In this document: positions 35,282 through 42,913 of the stretch, piece after piece | Position numbering within the stretch: position 1 is the first letter of the stretch | Layout: each line of letters starts with the position of its first letter | Origin: Halobacteria archaeon AArc-dxtr1 | GTDB lineage: Archaea > Halobacteriota > Halobacteria > Halobacteriales > Natrialbaceae | Direction: 5' to 3' | Length of the DNA: 64,000 bases | Assembly (NCBI GenBank): GCA_025517425.1 | Contig: JAOPJY010000001.1 | Span: forward strand, 1,660,217 to 1,724,216 | Notes under the pieces: model-generated | What the model saw: only the letters and a program-made list of their open reading frames with translations | Database searches by the model: none | What the model was told of the DNA's origin: nothing | Made by a program: the position numbers and the translations under genes

Positions 35282-36192
35282 GCACGCACCCCCGTGGTGT
35301 ACGACTGGAAGACGTCGTCGAGAGAGGCTTCCTCCGTCCGGAAGTCACGGACTTCGAGTCCCTGTGACTCGATTTCGTTTAGAACTGCGGTCTTCGAACC
35401 GTTGCACTCGACGACGAGGGTGGGACCACTCTCGTCCGTACTGACGCTTCCCACCTCCGAGAGTTGTCGGACAGCGGTGGTGGCGTCATCGTCAAGTCGG
35501 TCGACACTGATTCGCAGTATCGTCCCGCCGCTCATCGAATCGCGAAGCCCTTCGACCGTATCGGTCGCGACCATCTCCCCGTCCCGAAGGATGCCGACGC
35601 GGTCACAGACGGCCTCGACTTGCTCCATGATGTGACTCGAGAAGAAAATGGTCGCGCCGCGGGCGTTCTCCTCGCGGACGATCTCGCGCATCTCGCGTGC
35701 GCCGTTGGGATCGAGGCCCGTCGAGGGCTCGTCTAGGATGAGCAACTCCGGCTCGCCGACCAGCGCCATCGCGAGGAGGAGTCGCTGGGACATCCCCTTC
35801 GAGTAGCCGCCGGCTTTTCGGTCGGCTGCGTCGGCGATACCGACGCGCTCGAGGAGCGCGTCTGGATCGTCGTCGACACCTTTCGAGTCGATCGTAAACT
35901 CGAGGTGCTGACGGCCAGTGAGGCGGTCGTAGGTTTCGGCACCCTCCGGAAGGACACCGGTTCGCTGACGGATCTCCCGGCTGTGCGTCTGGGCGTCGAG
36001 TCCGAGGACGCTCGCGTCGCCGGCAGTCGGTCGAGCGAAGTCGAGCAAAATGTTGATCGTCGTCGACTTGCCGGCGCCGTTGGGCCCCAAAAACCCGAAC
36101 ACCTCGCCCTCCTCGACTTGGAACGAGAGGTCGTCGAGCGCGAGCGTGTCCCCGAAGGACTTGGTCAGAGTAGTTGCCTCTATCGCGGTCAT
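35278..36192 (-). CDS. ABC transporter ATP-binding protein
   Basis: This 304-aa ATPase pairs with the permease directly downstream. Walker A is FLGPNGAGKSTTINILL, the signature is YSKGMSQRLLLAMAL, Walker B LLILDEPSTGLDP, and the H-loop FFSSHIMEQVEAVCDR. The last ~90 residues form the accessory domain typical of exporter ATPases. ATG 36192 is preferred to a GTG three codons earlier. The stop overlaps the permease start by four bases (ATGA). It differs from the ATPase at 26-27 kb mainly in the signature loop and C-terminal domain, so the two pairs are not recent duplicates. Confidence 0.93.
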   Translation of the reverse strand: MTAIEATTLTKSFGDTLALDDLSFQVEEGEVFGFLGPNGAGKSTTINILLDFARPTAGDASVLGLDAQTHSREIRQRTGVLPEGAETYDRLTGRQHLEFTIDSKGVDDDPDALLERVGIADAADRKAGGYSKGMSQRLLLAMALVGEPELLILDEPSTGLDPNGAREMREIVREENARGATIFFSSHIMEQVEAVCDRVGILRDGEMVATDTVEGLRDSMSGGTILRISVDRLDDDATTAVRQLSEVGSVSTDESGPTLVVECNGSKTAVLNEIESQGLEVRDFRTEEASLDDVFQSYTTGVRA

Positions 36193-36320
36193 ACTCGCCA
36201 CCAGTCACTGTCACCAGATAAGGGTTTTCCACGAGTTTCTGGCCTGGAACAAAGTTGGGTGGTTAGGGAGCTTTCAGGTTGATTCCGGCGGAAAGAGTCT
36301 ATCGAGCGTCCCGATGGCTG

Positions 36321-36590
36321 CTACAGTTCGTCGTCAGGATCGTACTGCTCGGCGGTCCGTTCGGCCTCCGTGGCGTACTGTTCGCGTGTGGACTCGTCGG
36401 GAACCGATTCGAGCTGGGCAGACTCGACGTCGACGGCTGCGGTCACCGGCGAACCGGTCTGTAACGACATCGCCGAGCGCTCGCGTTGTTGGTACTGCGA
36501 ACCGTCCGGGGTGGCGTAGACGATCGTCACAAGATTGCGCGCGTCGAAGCTCCGTTCGACCAGCCAGCATCGAACCGTATCGTCGTCCAT
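36321..36590 (-). CDS. Conserved haloarchaeal small acidic protein
   Basis: The 89-aa protein starts MDDDTVRCWLVER and continues NLVTIVYATPDGS, QRERSA and VTAAVDVE, then a Glu-rich tail. This arrangement resembles a small family found across haloarchaea with no known function. There is no membrane segment or signal. It lies divergent from uvrC, with direct repeats between them. The start at 36590 is the only ATG directly preceding the conserved core. Confidence 0.72.
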   Translation of the reverse strand: MDDDTVRCWLVERSFDARNLVTIVYATPDGSQYQQRERSAMSLQTGSPVTAAVDVESAQLESVPDESTREQYATEAERTAEQYDPDDEL

Positions 36591-36622
36591 AGGTGGTGTT
36601 TCGGGTCGAACACCGAGAAAGT

Positions 36623-36767
36623 GTGGGCTGGTGATTTTGTGGGCTGGTGATCTGCGCGAAAGTGGGGCATGAACGCCAAGAGTCGACCCGAAACGAACCC
36701 CGCGGAAGCAACCCAAAACGAACCCTGAGGAGTCAACCTGAAACGCCTCGGCGCCGTAGGGCGGGCG
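36623..36767. repeat. Imperfect direct repeats between the small acidic gene and uvrC
   Basis: GTGGGCTGGTGAT occurs twice within 36623-36652, and a CGACCCGAAACGAACCC-like unit is repeated with changes at about 36681-36728. They lie in the promoter space of two divergent genes; no function is evident. Confidence 0.45.
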
Positions 36768-38513
36768 ATGAACGCCGACGCGGTTCGCGAGCGTGCCCGA
36801 TCGGCACCGCAAGAGCCCGGCGTCTACCAGTTTCGGGCCGACGGGAGTACATTGTACGTGGGAAAGGCGGTCGACCTCCGAAGTCGACTACAATCGTACG
36901 CGAGCCCGCGAAGCGCGAGGATCGCCCGGATGGTCGATCGTGCCGAGACAGTCGAGATCGCGGTGACCGATACCGAGACACAGGCGCTACTTCTGGAAGC
37001 GAACCTGATCAAACGCCACCAGCCGCGGTACAACGTCCGGCTGAAAGACGACAAATCGTACCCGATGGTCCAGCTGACGGATCACGAGGCGCCACGAATC
37101 GAGGTGACGCGCGATCCCGCGGAGTCGGCGACGATTTTTGGACCGTACACGAGCAAGAAGCGAGTCGAGACGGTCGTGAAGGCGCTCCGAGAGACATACG
37201 GGGTTCGTGGGTGTTCGAACCACAAATACGCGGGACGAGATCGTCCCTGCCTCGACTACGAGATGGGACTGTGTACGGCGCCCTGTACGCATGAAATCGA
37301 CCTCGACGAGTACGTGGCTGACGTCGCGGCCGTCGAAGGATTCCTCGAGGGCGAAACTGGGATTCTGGCAGATCCGCTGCGACAGGAGATGGAGGCAGCC
37401 GCAGCAAATCAGGAGTTCGAACGCGCTGCAAACCTGCGAGATCGGCTAGGGGCCGTACGCACGTTCCACGAAGGCGGTGGCGAGGCTGTCCAATCGACCG
37501 GCGAGGAACGAACGGTAGACGTGCTGGGTGTCGCAATCGAAGGCGAGAGCGCAACGGTAGCGCGACTTCGCTCGGAGGACGGCAAACTCGTCGAGCGCGA
37601 TCGACACGTGGTCGAGGTACCAACCAACGAAGACAGATCTCAGGGGGCCGTTAGGGAGGTCCTTGCATCGTTTTTGGTCCAGTACTACGCCGAGCGTGAT
37701 CTTCCGAGGGCGTTGTTGCTTCCCGAACACCACGGTGACGACGAAGTGTCGGAGTGGCTCGAGGCAGAGGGTGTCTCCGCGCGGGTCCCAGGTGCAGGGC
37801 GTGAGGCAACGCTCGTCGAACTCGCGCTGAAGAACGCACGCCGAAACGTCGGACAGAGAGACGAGTGTGGCGCACTCGCCGAGGCGCTCGATCTCGATGC
37901 GGCGAATCGTATCGAGGGATTCGACGTGAGCCACGCCCAGGGGACGGCGGCGGTCGGGAGCAACGTCGTCTTCGTCGACGGAAGCGCAGAGACGGCCGCT
38001 TATCGGCGAAAACGTCTCGACGATCAAAATGACGATTACGCGAACATGCGGTCGCTGGTCGCGTGGCGAGCTCGCCGAGCACTGACCGGACGCGACGAAC
38101 GACCAGATCCCGACCTGCTCCTGATTGACGGCGGTTCGGGGCAGGTATCGGCCGCTTGCGACGCACTCGAAACGGAGGGATGGGACGTCCCAATCATCGG
38201 GTTAGCGAAGGCTGAAGAGCGCGTGGTGACTCCAACACGCGAGGTATCGTGGGCGTCGGATGCCCCACAGCTGCATCTATGCCAGCGGGTGCGAGATGAG
38301 GCACACCGGTTTGCCGTTCAGTACCACCAGACGCTGCGAGACGAGGTGAAAACGGTGTTAGACGACATTCCTGGGGTGGGTCCGGAAACCCGAAACCGTC
38401 TCCTCGGCCGGTTTGGAAGTGTAGCAAACGTTCGCGAGGCCACGCTCGAGGAACTCACGACTGTCCGTGGTGTCGGGGAAAAAACTGCCCAAACACTGCA
38501 ACAGCGGCTATGA
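36768..38513 (+). CDS. uvrC: UvrC subunit of the UvrABC excinuclease
   Basis: UvrC makes the two incisions in nucleotide excision repair. This 581-aa protein has the N-terminal GIY-YIG nuclease ([18 protein letters not shown], then SRLQSY), an UVR/UvrB-binding motif ([16 protein letters not shown]), the C-terminal RNase H-like nuclease ([19 protein letters not shown] with the catalytic Asp) and a double helix-hairpin-helix ([27 protein letters not shown]). It looks complete. Haloarchaea acquired the bacterial uvrABC set, so the presence here is expected. It directly precedes the replication origin; the 3' end lies within 70 nt of the first repeat of the origin region. Confidence 0.97.
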   Translation: MNADAVRERARSAPQEPGVYQFRADGSTLYVGKAVDLRSRLQSYASPRSARIARMVDRAETVEIAVTDTETQALLLEANLIKRHQPRYNVRLKDDKSYPMVQLTDHEAPRIEVTRDPAESATIFGPYTSKKRVETVVKALRETYGVRGCSNHKYAGRDRPCLDYEMGLCTAPCTHEIDLDEYVADVAAVEGFLEGETGILADPLRQEMEAAAANQEFERAANLRDRLGAVRTFHEGGGEAVQSTGEERTVDVLGVAIEGESATVARLRSEDGKLVERDRHVVEVPTNEDRSQGAVREVLASFLVQYYAERDLPRALLLPEHHGDDEVSEWLEAEGVSARVPGAGREATLVELALKNARRNVGQRDECGALAEALDLDAANRIEGFDVSHAQGTAAVGSNVVFVDGSAETAAYRRKRLDDQNDDYANMRSLVAWRARRALTGRDERPDPDLLLIDGGSGQVSAACDALETEGWDVPIIGLAKAEERVVTPTREVSWASDAPQLHLCQRVRDEAHRFAVQYHQTLRDEVKTVLDDIPGVGPETRNRLLGRFGSVANVREATLEELTTVRGVGEKTAQTLQQRL

Positions 38514-38519
38514 CGGATA

Positions 38520-38564
38520 GGGTCGATACTGACTAAAACTCAACGGGTCGATACTGACTACAAC
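38520..38564 (+). repeat. Tandem 25-bp imperfect repeat in the origin
   Basis: GGGTCGATACTGACTAAAAC and GGGTCGATACTGACTACAAC are spaced 25 bp apart just after uvrC and just before the first ORB. They could be initiator-associated iterons or remnants of duplication. Confidence 0.7.
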
Positions 38565-38584
38565 CGGTGCAGTAGCTGCGGTAT

Positions 38585-38607
38585 CTCGAGTTGAAATGAG
38601 GGGGTTT
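38585..38607 (+). promoter_or_regulatory. Origin recognition box ORB1
   Basis: GAGTTGAAATGAGGGGGTTT has the ORB core followed by a G-string, in the plus orientation. Its GAAATGAGGGGGT core is shared with ORB4 near orc1. Confidence 0.75.
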
Positions 38608-38753
38608 CCCTAGAGAATACTAGTGATACTAGTTCACAGGTAGAAAAATCATTACACGTACAACCGTCCACCATTACCATGGTCGGCAGACTCGTGGTGT
38701 GGCGAGACCGGCTGAATCAGTATTCGGTATCCTCACTCGAAACCGTAGAGAAC

Positions 38754-38780
38754 ACCCCCACCCCTTCGTTTCAAGTGGAG
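38754..38780 (-). promoter_or_regulatory. Origin recognition box ORB2
   Basis: The minus strand reads CCACTTGAAACGAAGGGGTG followed by more G. It matches ORB3 but in the opposite orientation, so the two point towards each other's flanks across the AT-rich segment. Confidence 0.85.
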
Positions 38781-38899
38781 ATGCCAGAGAGAGTAGGGCG
38801 CAAAAGAGCGAGAGTGGAGATAGATTCCGTGTCGAGCGATTAGAGAGAGGAGATACTGATAGTAGAGAACCGATAGCTGCTGATATCGGTACCTAGTAA

Positions 38900-39035
38900 C
38901 TGAGTGTCGCTATAGCAAATAATCTAGTTAACTCTAGGGATAACCTAAACAACCCTAGTAACTAGTCTCTTTTGCTAGTGCTGCGGATATTGTTTCTACC
39001 CTATTCATATAAACCTTCCTGTCGTAAAAATCACC
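38900..39035. other. Candidate duplex unwinding element with nested palindrome
   Basis: This is the most AT-rich block of the origin. Within it three inverted arm pairs nest in order: TAGCAAA/TTTGCTA (38913-38919 and 38971-38977), CTAGTTA/TAACTAG (38924-38930 and 38959-38965) and CTAGGG/CCCTAG (38934-38939 and 38953-38958). It lies between the inverted ORB2 and ORB3, where the unwinding element is expected. Confidence 0.7.
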
Positions 39036-39060
39036 CCCTACCCCCTCCCCCTCCTCCACT

Positions 39061-39090
39061 GTTCCAGTGGAAACGAAGGGGTGGGGGGGT
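39061..39090 (+). promoter_or_regulatory. Origin recognition box ORB3
   Basis: TCCAGTGGAAACGAAGGGGT (39063-39082) with a further run of G is the most complete ORB in the window. A pyrimidine tract with three C5 runs precedes it directly. Confidence 0.88.
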
Positions 39091-39341
39091 CACTCCAATT
39101 GTTCTTTTCGAGCAGGCATCTCTCAACTGGTCGTGATCTCTCATCTGATCAGTTCGTCCCAACCAAACAGCAGTTGATGATCTCTTTGCCCCGAGCTCGT
39201 AGTGTATTCTATCCTCTTTTCAACCTGTTCGCCTCGTTCTCCCGTAGTATCGTGTGTGCGGTTCCGTGGCCGTGTGGTGGCGCCACTCGCATGCCGTACG
39301 CGCTACGCGCAGGGTGAACTAGAATAAGAACTATAACTAAA

Positions 39342-39391
39342 CTTCAACTGCAAACACTAAACCTCGCTTCAACTGCAAACACTAAACCTCG
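39342..39391 (+). repeat. Exact 25-bp tandem duplication in the origin
   Basis: Two identical 25-base units, 39342-39366 and 39367-39391, each begin CTTCAACTGC and end ACCTCG. They lie between ORB3 and the orc1 promoter region. The lack of any difference suggests a recent slip or a maintained function. Confidence 0.85.
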
Positions 39392-39636
39392 ACTGCACAG
39401 ACCAACTTCTATCAACCTAGTAGTAGCGACCGAATTATGATTATGCACCCACAGCACATACTACGATGGAACCCACCCTCCTTTTCGGGTCGAAATCGTG
39501 TAGCGAGAAGAGAAGAATTTAAGACCTAGGTATTCCTCTGGTTCGTTTGCATCAACTGGACTCTGGAATCGACACTCCAATCTCGGACCGGTGCCGCTGG
39601 CCATGAAACCGCCGAAATTGGCCGTTTGGTGTCTGC

Positions 39637-39660
39637 GTTCCAGGTGAAATGAGGGGGTAT
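39637..39660 (+). promoter_or_regulatory. Origin recognition box ORB4, just before orc1
   Basis: TTCCAGGTGAAATGAGGGGG ends about 13 nt before the orc1 ATG. Its position suggests that Orc1 binding could also repress its own gene; this is inference. Confidence 0.78.
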
Positions 39661-39671
39661 CTGTACGACGT

Positions 39672-41486
39672 ATGTCTGACGAAAACTCACAGACGACGGG
39701 TTCGGGTCGAGACGCTGAACCGGACGGACCACACGGGTTCTCGACAGATCTCGTCGGATCTGGTATCACAGAGGAGGAATCGAACCAAGGGTTGTTCGAC
39801 GATCTACTCAGCGGCGAACCCATCTTCGAGAACAAGGAAGTCCTTAGACCGTCGTACACACCTCACGAGCTCCCCCATCGAAATAATCAGATCAACAAAA
39901 TGGCGACGATCCTTGTCGCTGCACTTCGAGGTGAAACACCCTCGAATATTCTCATCTACGGGAAGACCGGGACCGGCAAGACTGCGAGTGCAAAGTTCGT
40001 CTCGAAGGAACTCGAGAGCACGTCCTCGAAGTACAGCGTCCCCTGTGACGTCGAGTACATCAACTGTGAGGTGACAGACACCCAGTACCGCGTCCTCGCT
40101 CAGCTTGCTAACAAGTTCATCGAGGAGAACGAGCGCCGAATTACGGACCGTATTGCTGAACTCGAATCGCACCTCGACGAAATTGACTCGTTACCCTCTG
40201 ACGCAGCCGATACGTCCGACGCAGAGACACCTCTCTCTGGCGACCTCGATTCACCTCATTCGGCTGGTTCGTCTGAACCGTCTCACGACGGGGAACCATC
40301 GGATCGAGGCACTGAGGGTACTGGTACTCCCGGGGAAACTGGGGCCGACGAGACCGGCTTCGAATTCAACGAATCTGCAACACAATCCACTACTTCTAAT
40401 GCAGACGAATCTCCTTCGAAAGACGACAGATCGGCTAATTATGGGGGCTCCCCAGTAGAAACTGAGGGGGTTGAGAGGGCAGAAAATTCTCCTGATAGCT
40501 CGGGCTCCGATCTCACACATCCGCTTGCCTCAACGCCGTTCGATTCACGCGAGGACGTTGAGGCTCGAATCGACGAACTCGAAGCCGACCGGGACTCGTT
40601 CGAGGAGGTGCCGATGACCGGGTGGCCGACCGATCGCGTCTACAGCGTCTTTTTCGACGCCGTCGACTACTCGGAGCGTGTCGTCGTTATCATGTTAGAC
40701 GAGATCGACAAACTCGTCGAAAAAAGCGGTGACGATACACTGTATAACCTCTCTCGGATGAACTCCGAACTCGAGAACTCGCGGGTGTCGATCATCGGTA
40801 TCTCGAACGACCTGAAGTTCACCGACTTTCTCGATCCGCGTGTCAAATCGAGCCTCGGCGAGGAGGAAATCGTCTTCCCCCCCTACGACGCGAACCAGCT
40901 ACGGGACATCTTGCAACACCGGTCGGAGGTATCGTTCAAACAGGGTGCCCTCTCGGACGATGTTATTCCACTCTGTGCGGCGTTCGCCGCCCAAGAGCAC
41001 GGCGACGCCCGCCGAGCGCTCGACCTCCTGCGAACAGCAGGCGAACTCGCCGAACGCTCCCAGTCCGAGACGGTTGTCGAGGAACACGTCAGACAGGCAC
41101 AGGACAAGATCGAACTCGACCGCGTCGTCGAGGTCGTCCGGACGCTTCCGACACAGAGCAAACTCGTCCTCTTCGCGATCATCCTCCTCGAGAAAAACGG
41201 CGTTCACAGCATCAATACCGGCGAGGTGTTCAACATTTACAAGCGCCTCTGTGAGGAGATCAACGCCGACGTCCTCACCCAGCGACGCGTCACCGACCTC
41301 ATCAGCGAACTTGACATGCTCGGCATCGTCAACGCGGTCGTCGTCTCGAAGGGCCGCTACGGCCGAACAAAGGAGATCAGCCTCTCGGTCCCCCTGGAGG
41401 ACACCGAGGCCGTATTGATCTCTGACTCCCGACTCAGCGACATCGACGACGTTCAGCCGTTTGTACAGGCACGGTTCGAGAACTAA
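39672..41486 (+). CDS. orc1: Orc1/Cdc6 replication initiator
   Basis: Orc1/Cdc6 binds ORBs, opens the origin and loads MCM. This 604-aa AAA+ protein has Walker A IYGKTGTGKTASAKF (about residues 95-109), Walker B VVVIMLDEIDKLVEK (about 336-350), and sensor-like VSIIGISNDLKF. The C-terminal winged helix begins near LPTQSKLVLFAIILLE and contacts ORB DNA. Between the Walker motifs there is a long disordered Ser/Asp/Glu-rich insertion (about 170-310), which makes the protein much longer than the ~400 aa of non-halophilic archaea; such insertions occur in origin-linked haloarchaeal Orc1. An ORB-like sequence lies within the codons of this insertion. ORB4 abuts the start, so autoregulation is plausible. 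Confidence 0.96.
   Translation: MSDENSQTTGSGRDAEPDGPHGFSTDLVGSGITEEESNQGLFDDLLSGEPIFENKEVLRPSYTPHELPHRNNQINKMATILVAALRGETPSNILIYGKTGTGKTASAKFVSKELESTSSKYSVPCDVEYINCEVTDTQYRVLAQLANKFIEENERRITDRIAELESHLDEIDSLPSDAADTSDAETPLSGDLDSPHSAGSSEPSHDGEPSDRGTEGTGTPGETGADETGFEFNESATQSTTSNADESPSKDDRSANYGGSPVETEGVERAENSPDSSGSDLTHPLASTPFDSREDVEARIDELEADRDSFEEVPMTGWPTDRVYSVFFDAVDYSERVVVIMLDEIDKLVEKSGDDTLYNLSRMNSELENSRVSIIGISNDLKFTDFLDPRVKSSLGEEEIVFPPYDANQLRDILQHRSEVSFKQGALSDDVIPLCAAFAAQEHGDARRALDLLRTAGELAERSQSETVVEEHVRQAQDKIELDRVVEVVRTLPTQSKLVLFAIILLEKNGVHSINTGEVFNIYKRLCEEINADVLTQRRVTDLISELDMLGIVNAVVVSKGRYGRTKEISLSVPLEDTEAVLISDSRLSDIDDVQPFVQARFEN
40451..40474 (+). promoter_or_regulatory. ORB-like sequence inside orc1
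   Basis: CCCAGTAGAAACTGAGGGGG, followed by TTGA, resembles the origin's ORBs, with one extra base between the core and the G-string. It encodes SPVETEGV in the disordered insertion of Orc1. The resemblance is moderate. Confidence 0.4.
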
Positions 41487-41558
41487 GACTTTCTAACGGC
41501 TAGTCGGCGACAGGAACCAGTCGTCGGTGACCTGTGATCGGAGCCGCTGAACTATACC

Positions 41559-41645
41559 GCTGCAGTCGAACGCTGCTGTGCAGTCAAACTCTGTTACTGT
41601 CGTCACAATTTGTTGCTGCAGTCGAAATAGACAGCTGCAGTCGGG
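41559..41645 (+). repeat. CTGCAGTC iterons between orc1 and the signal peptidase gene
   Basis: GCTGCAGTCGAA occurs at 41559 and 41615, GCTGCAGTCGG at 41634, and a variant (CTGTGCAGTCAAA) at about 41576. All are in the same orientation in the short space between two convergent genes. They could be protein-binding iterons or lie in a transcript end region. Confidence 0.6.
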
Positions 41646-41674
41646 CTGTATTCGACGGAGTAGTACCGGAGTAT

Positions 41675-42769
41675 TCAACCCCGTTGTCCGACTGCGACCG
41701 TCGTCGCACCTGCGACACTCGCCGTTCCAACCGACGCAATCCCACTACCGACAACGTGTACGGCTTCTCCACCGAGGAACGGCTCTGTCGCCCCGTTCCA
41801 CAGTCGATCCTGTTCGAGCAAGCTCTCACCGATGCCGCCGAATACGCTGCCGGTGAGCAGCAGTTCGTCGAACATGAGCCGGACGTATCCGAGATACGGG
41901 ACTCTCACCATCGCTTTCCCGGTGACCCACTCCGGCCTGACGATACCACTGTCCGTTCCGAAGCCAACCTGATCGTAGCCGCGGTTCGCATCACCCTTCG
42001 TCACGAATCCGTCGTACGGAGCCGGACAGGTCGTCACCTGATCACACGTTGCGTCCCCGAGGTAATCGGGGTTCGCCTGCTCGTCGATCCAGTTGTCCCC
42101 CTCTTCGACCCAGTAATGTGCCCGGTGTATCACCGGGTTGCCGTCTCCGCCGGGTCTGAAGATGACCACGTCACCGTCTTTCCCGAACTGATTGTGATCG
42201 TTCGCGTCCGCGAGCGGGACGATACCCGTTCCTGCAGCCGGCTCGTCGCCGACGAATCGCTCTTCGTCGGCGACGAAGACCATATCTCCGCGGTGCATGT
42301 TCGGCTCCATACTTCCGCTTTCGATCGCGACAAGCGGTGGCCATACGCCGCTGATTCCGAACAGTACGAGCCCGATTACGGCCACGATGGCGACGCTTGT
42401 GAGCACGTCCCTGACGACGACGACCGTTCCCTCTTCGCTTCGGAAGAACCACCGCAACACGCCGTCGTCTTCGATTGTGACGCGGTCGTCCGACGGTCGT
42501 GCCCGGCCGCTCGAAGCAGGACCCCTTTCACCCTGGGATCGTCCGTTAGTCTCTGGTCCTGATCTATCCGCGGATGGCTGTCGATCGCTCGTGGTCGTTC
42601 GCCGAGCGTCGTCCGGTAAGCGCTCGGATTTCCCGTCTGTGGTTCGTTCGTCCGTCACCTCATTGTCTGGCCCCTCTGTCACCTCGTCGTCAGAACTATC
42701 ACTCGCGCGAGACGGAGGGACGTGTGGTTCCGGATCGCGCTCGTCGTCGTCCGGGCCGGGAGCTCCCAT
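41675..42769 (-). CDS. sec11: Type I signal peptidase (archaeal Sec11 type)
   Basis: This 364-aa S26B peptidase removes Sec signal peptides at the membrane. A ~120-residue acidic, disordered cytoplasmic N-terminus (from MGAPGPDDDERD) precedes a membrane helix (VLTSVAIVAVIGLVLFGISG). The catalytic Ser lies in VAIESGSMEPNM, the archaeal His that replaces the bacterial Lys in NPVIHRAHYW, and the conserved Asp residues in FVTKGDAN. A second hydrophobic stretch lies near the C-terminus. Start 42769 is chosen over a longer frame because the upstream ATG would overlap promoter space. It is convergent with orc1 and divergent from polD1, the order often seen around haloarchaeal oriC1. Confidence 0.92.
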   Translation of the reverse strand: MGAPGPDDDERDPEPHVPPSRASDSSDDEVTEGPDNEVTDERTTDGKSERLPDDARRTTTSDRQPSADRSGPETNGRSQGERGPASSGRARPSDDRVTIEDDGVLRWFFRSEEGTVVVVRDVLTSVAIVAVIGLVLFGISGVWPPLVAIESGSMEPNMHRGDMVFVADEERFVGDEPAAGTGIVPLADANDHNQFGKDGDVVIFRPGGDGNPVIHRAHYWVEEGDNWIDEQANPDYLGDATCDQVTTCPAPYDGFVTKGDANRGYDQVGFGTDSGIVRPEWVTGKAMVRVPYLGYVRLMFDELLLTGSVFGGIGESLLEQDRLWNGATEPFLGGEAVHVVGSGIASVGTASVAGATTVAVGQRG

Positions 42770-42913
42770 TTCCCTCCACTTTGCTAAGGGACGCAATCAA
42801 CCTTCTGCTCGGTGGCGTCTGCTGTTCGGGACCGGCCGGCTGTCGAAGCCCCGCTGTGGTGTGTCGCCGGCATCGGTCGATTCGCTATCCTTTTCTCTCT
42901 GACCTCGCATACG

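Larger units (their letters stand above)
38514..39671. other. oriC: Replication origin (oriC1-like) intergenic region
   Basis: This 1.16-kb gene-free stretch is clearly AT-richer than its surroundings and lies directly before orc1/cdc6. It holds four ORB-type elements with G-strings, two of them (38754-38780 and 39061-39090) in inverted orientation on either side of a very AT-rich segment (38900-39035) with nested palindromes. It also contains two sets of ~25-bp repeats and a C-tract. This layout (inverted ORBs around an unwinding element, next to orc1) is the established form of haloarchaeal oriC1. Activity is inferred from structure. Confidence 0.88.

Noticed and set aside
39463-39490. Fifth ORB candidate in the origin (minus strand CGAAAAGGAGGGTGGG)
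   Set aside because: The conserved GAAAC core and an unbroken G-string are both missing.
42519-42541. ORB-like match in the signal peptidase N-terminus (minus strand CCAGGGTGAAAGGGGTCC)
   Set aside because: The core is disrupted and the G-string is short; similar strings are likely by chance in this GC-rich linker.
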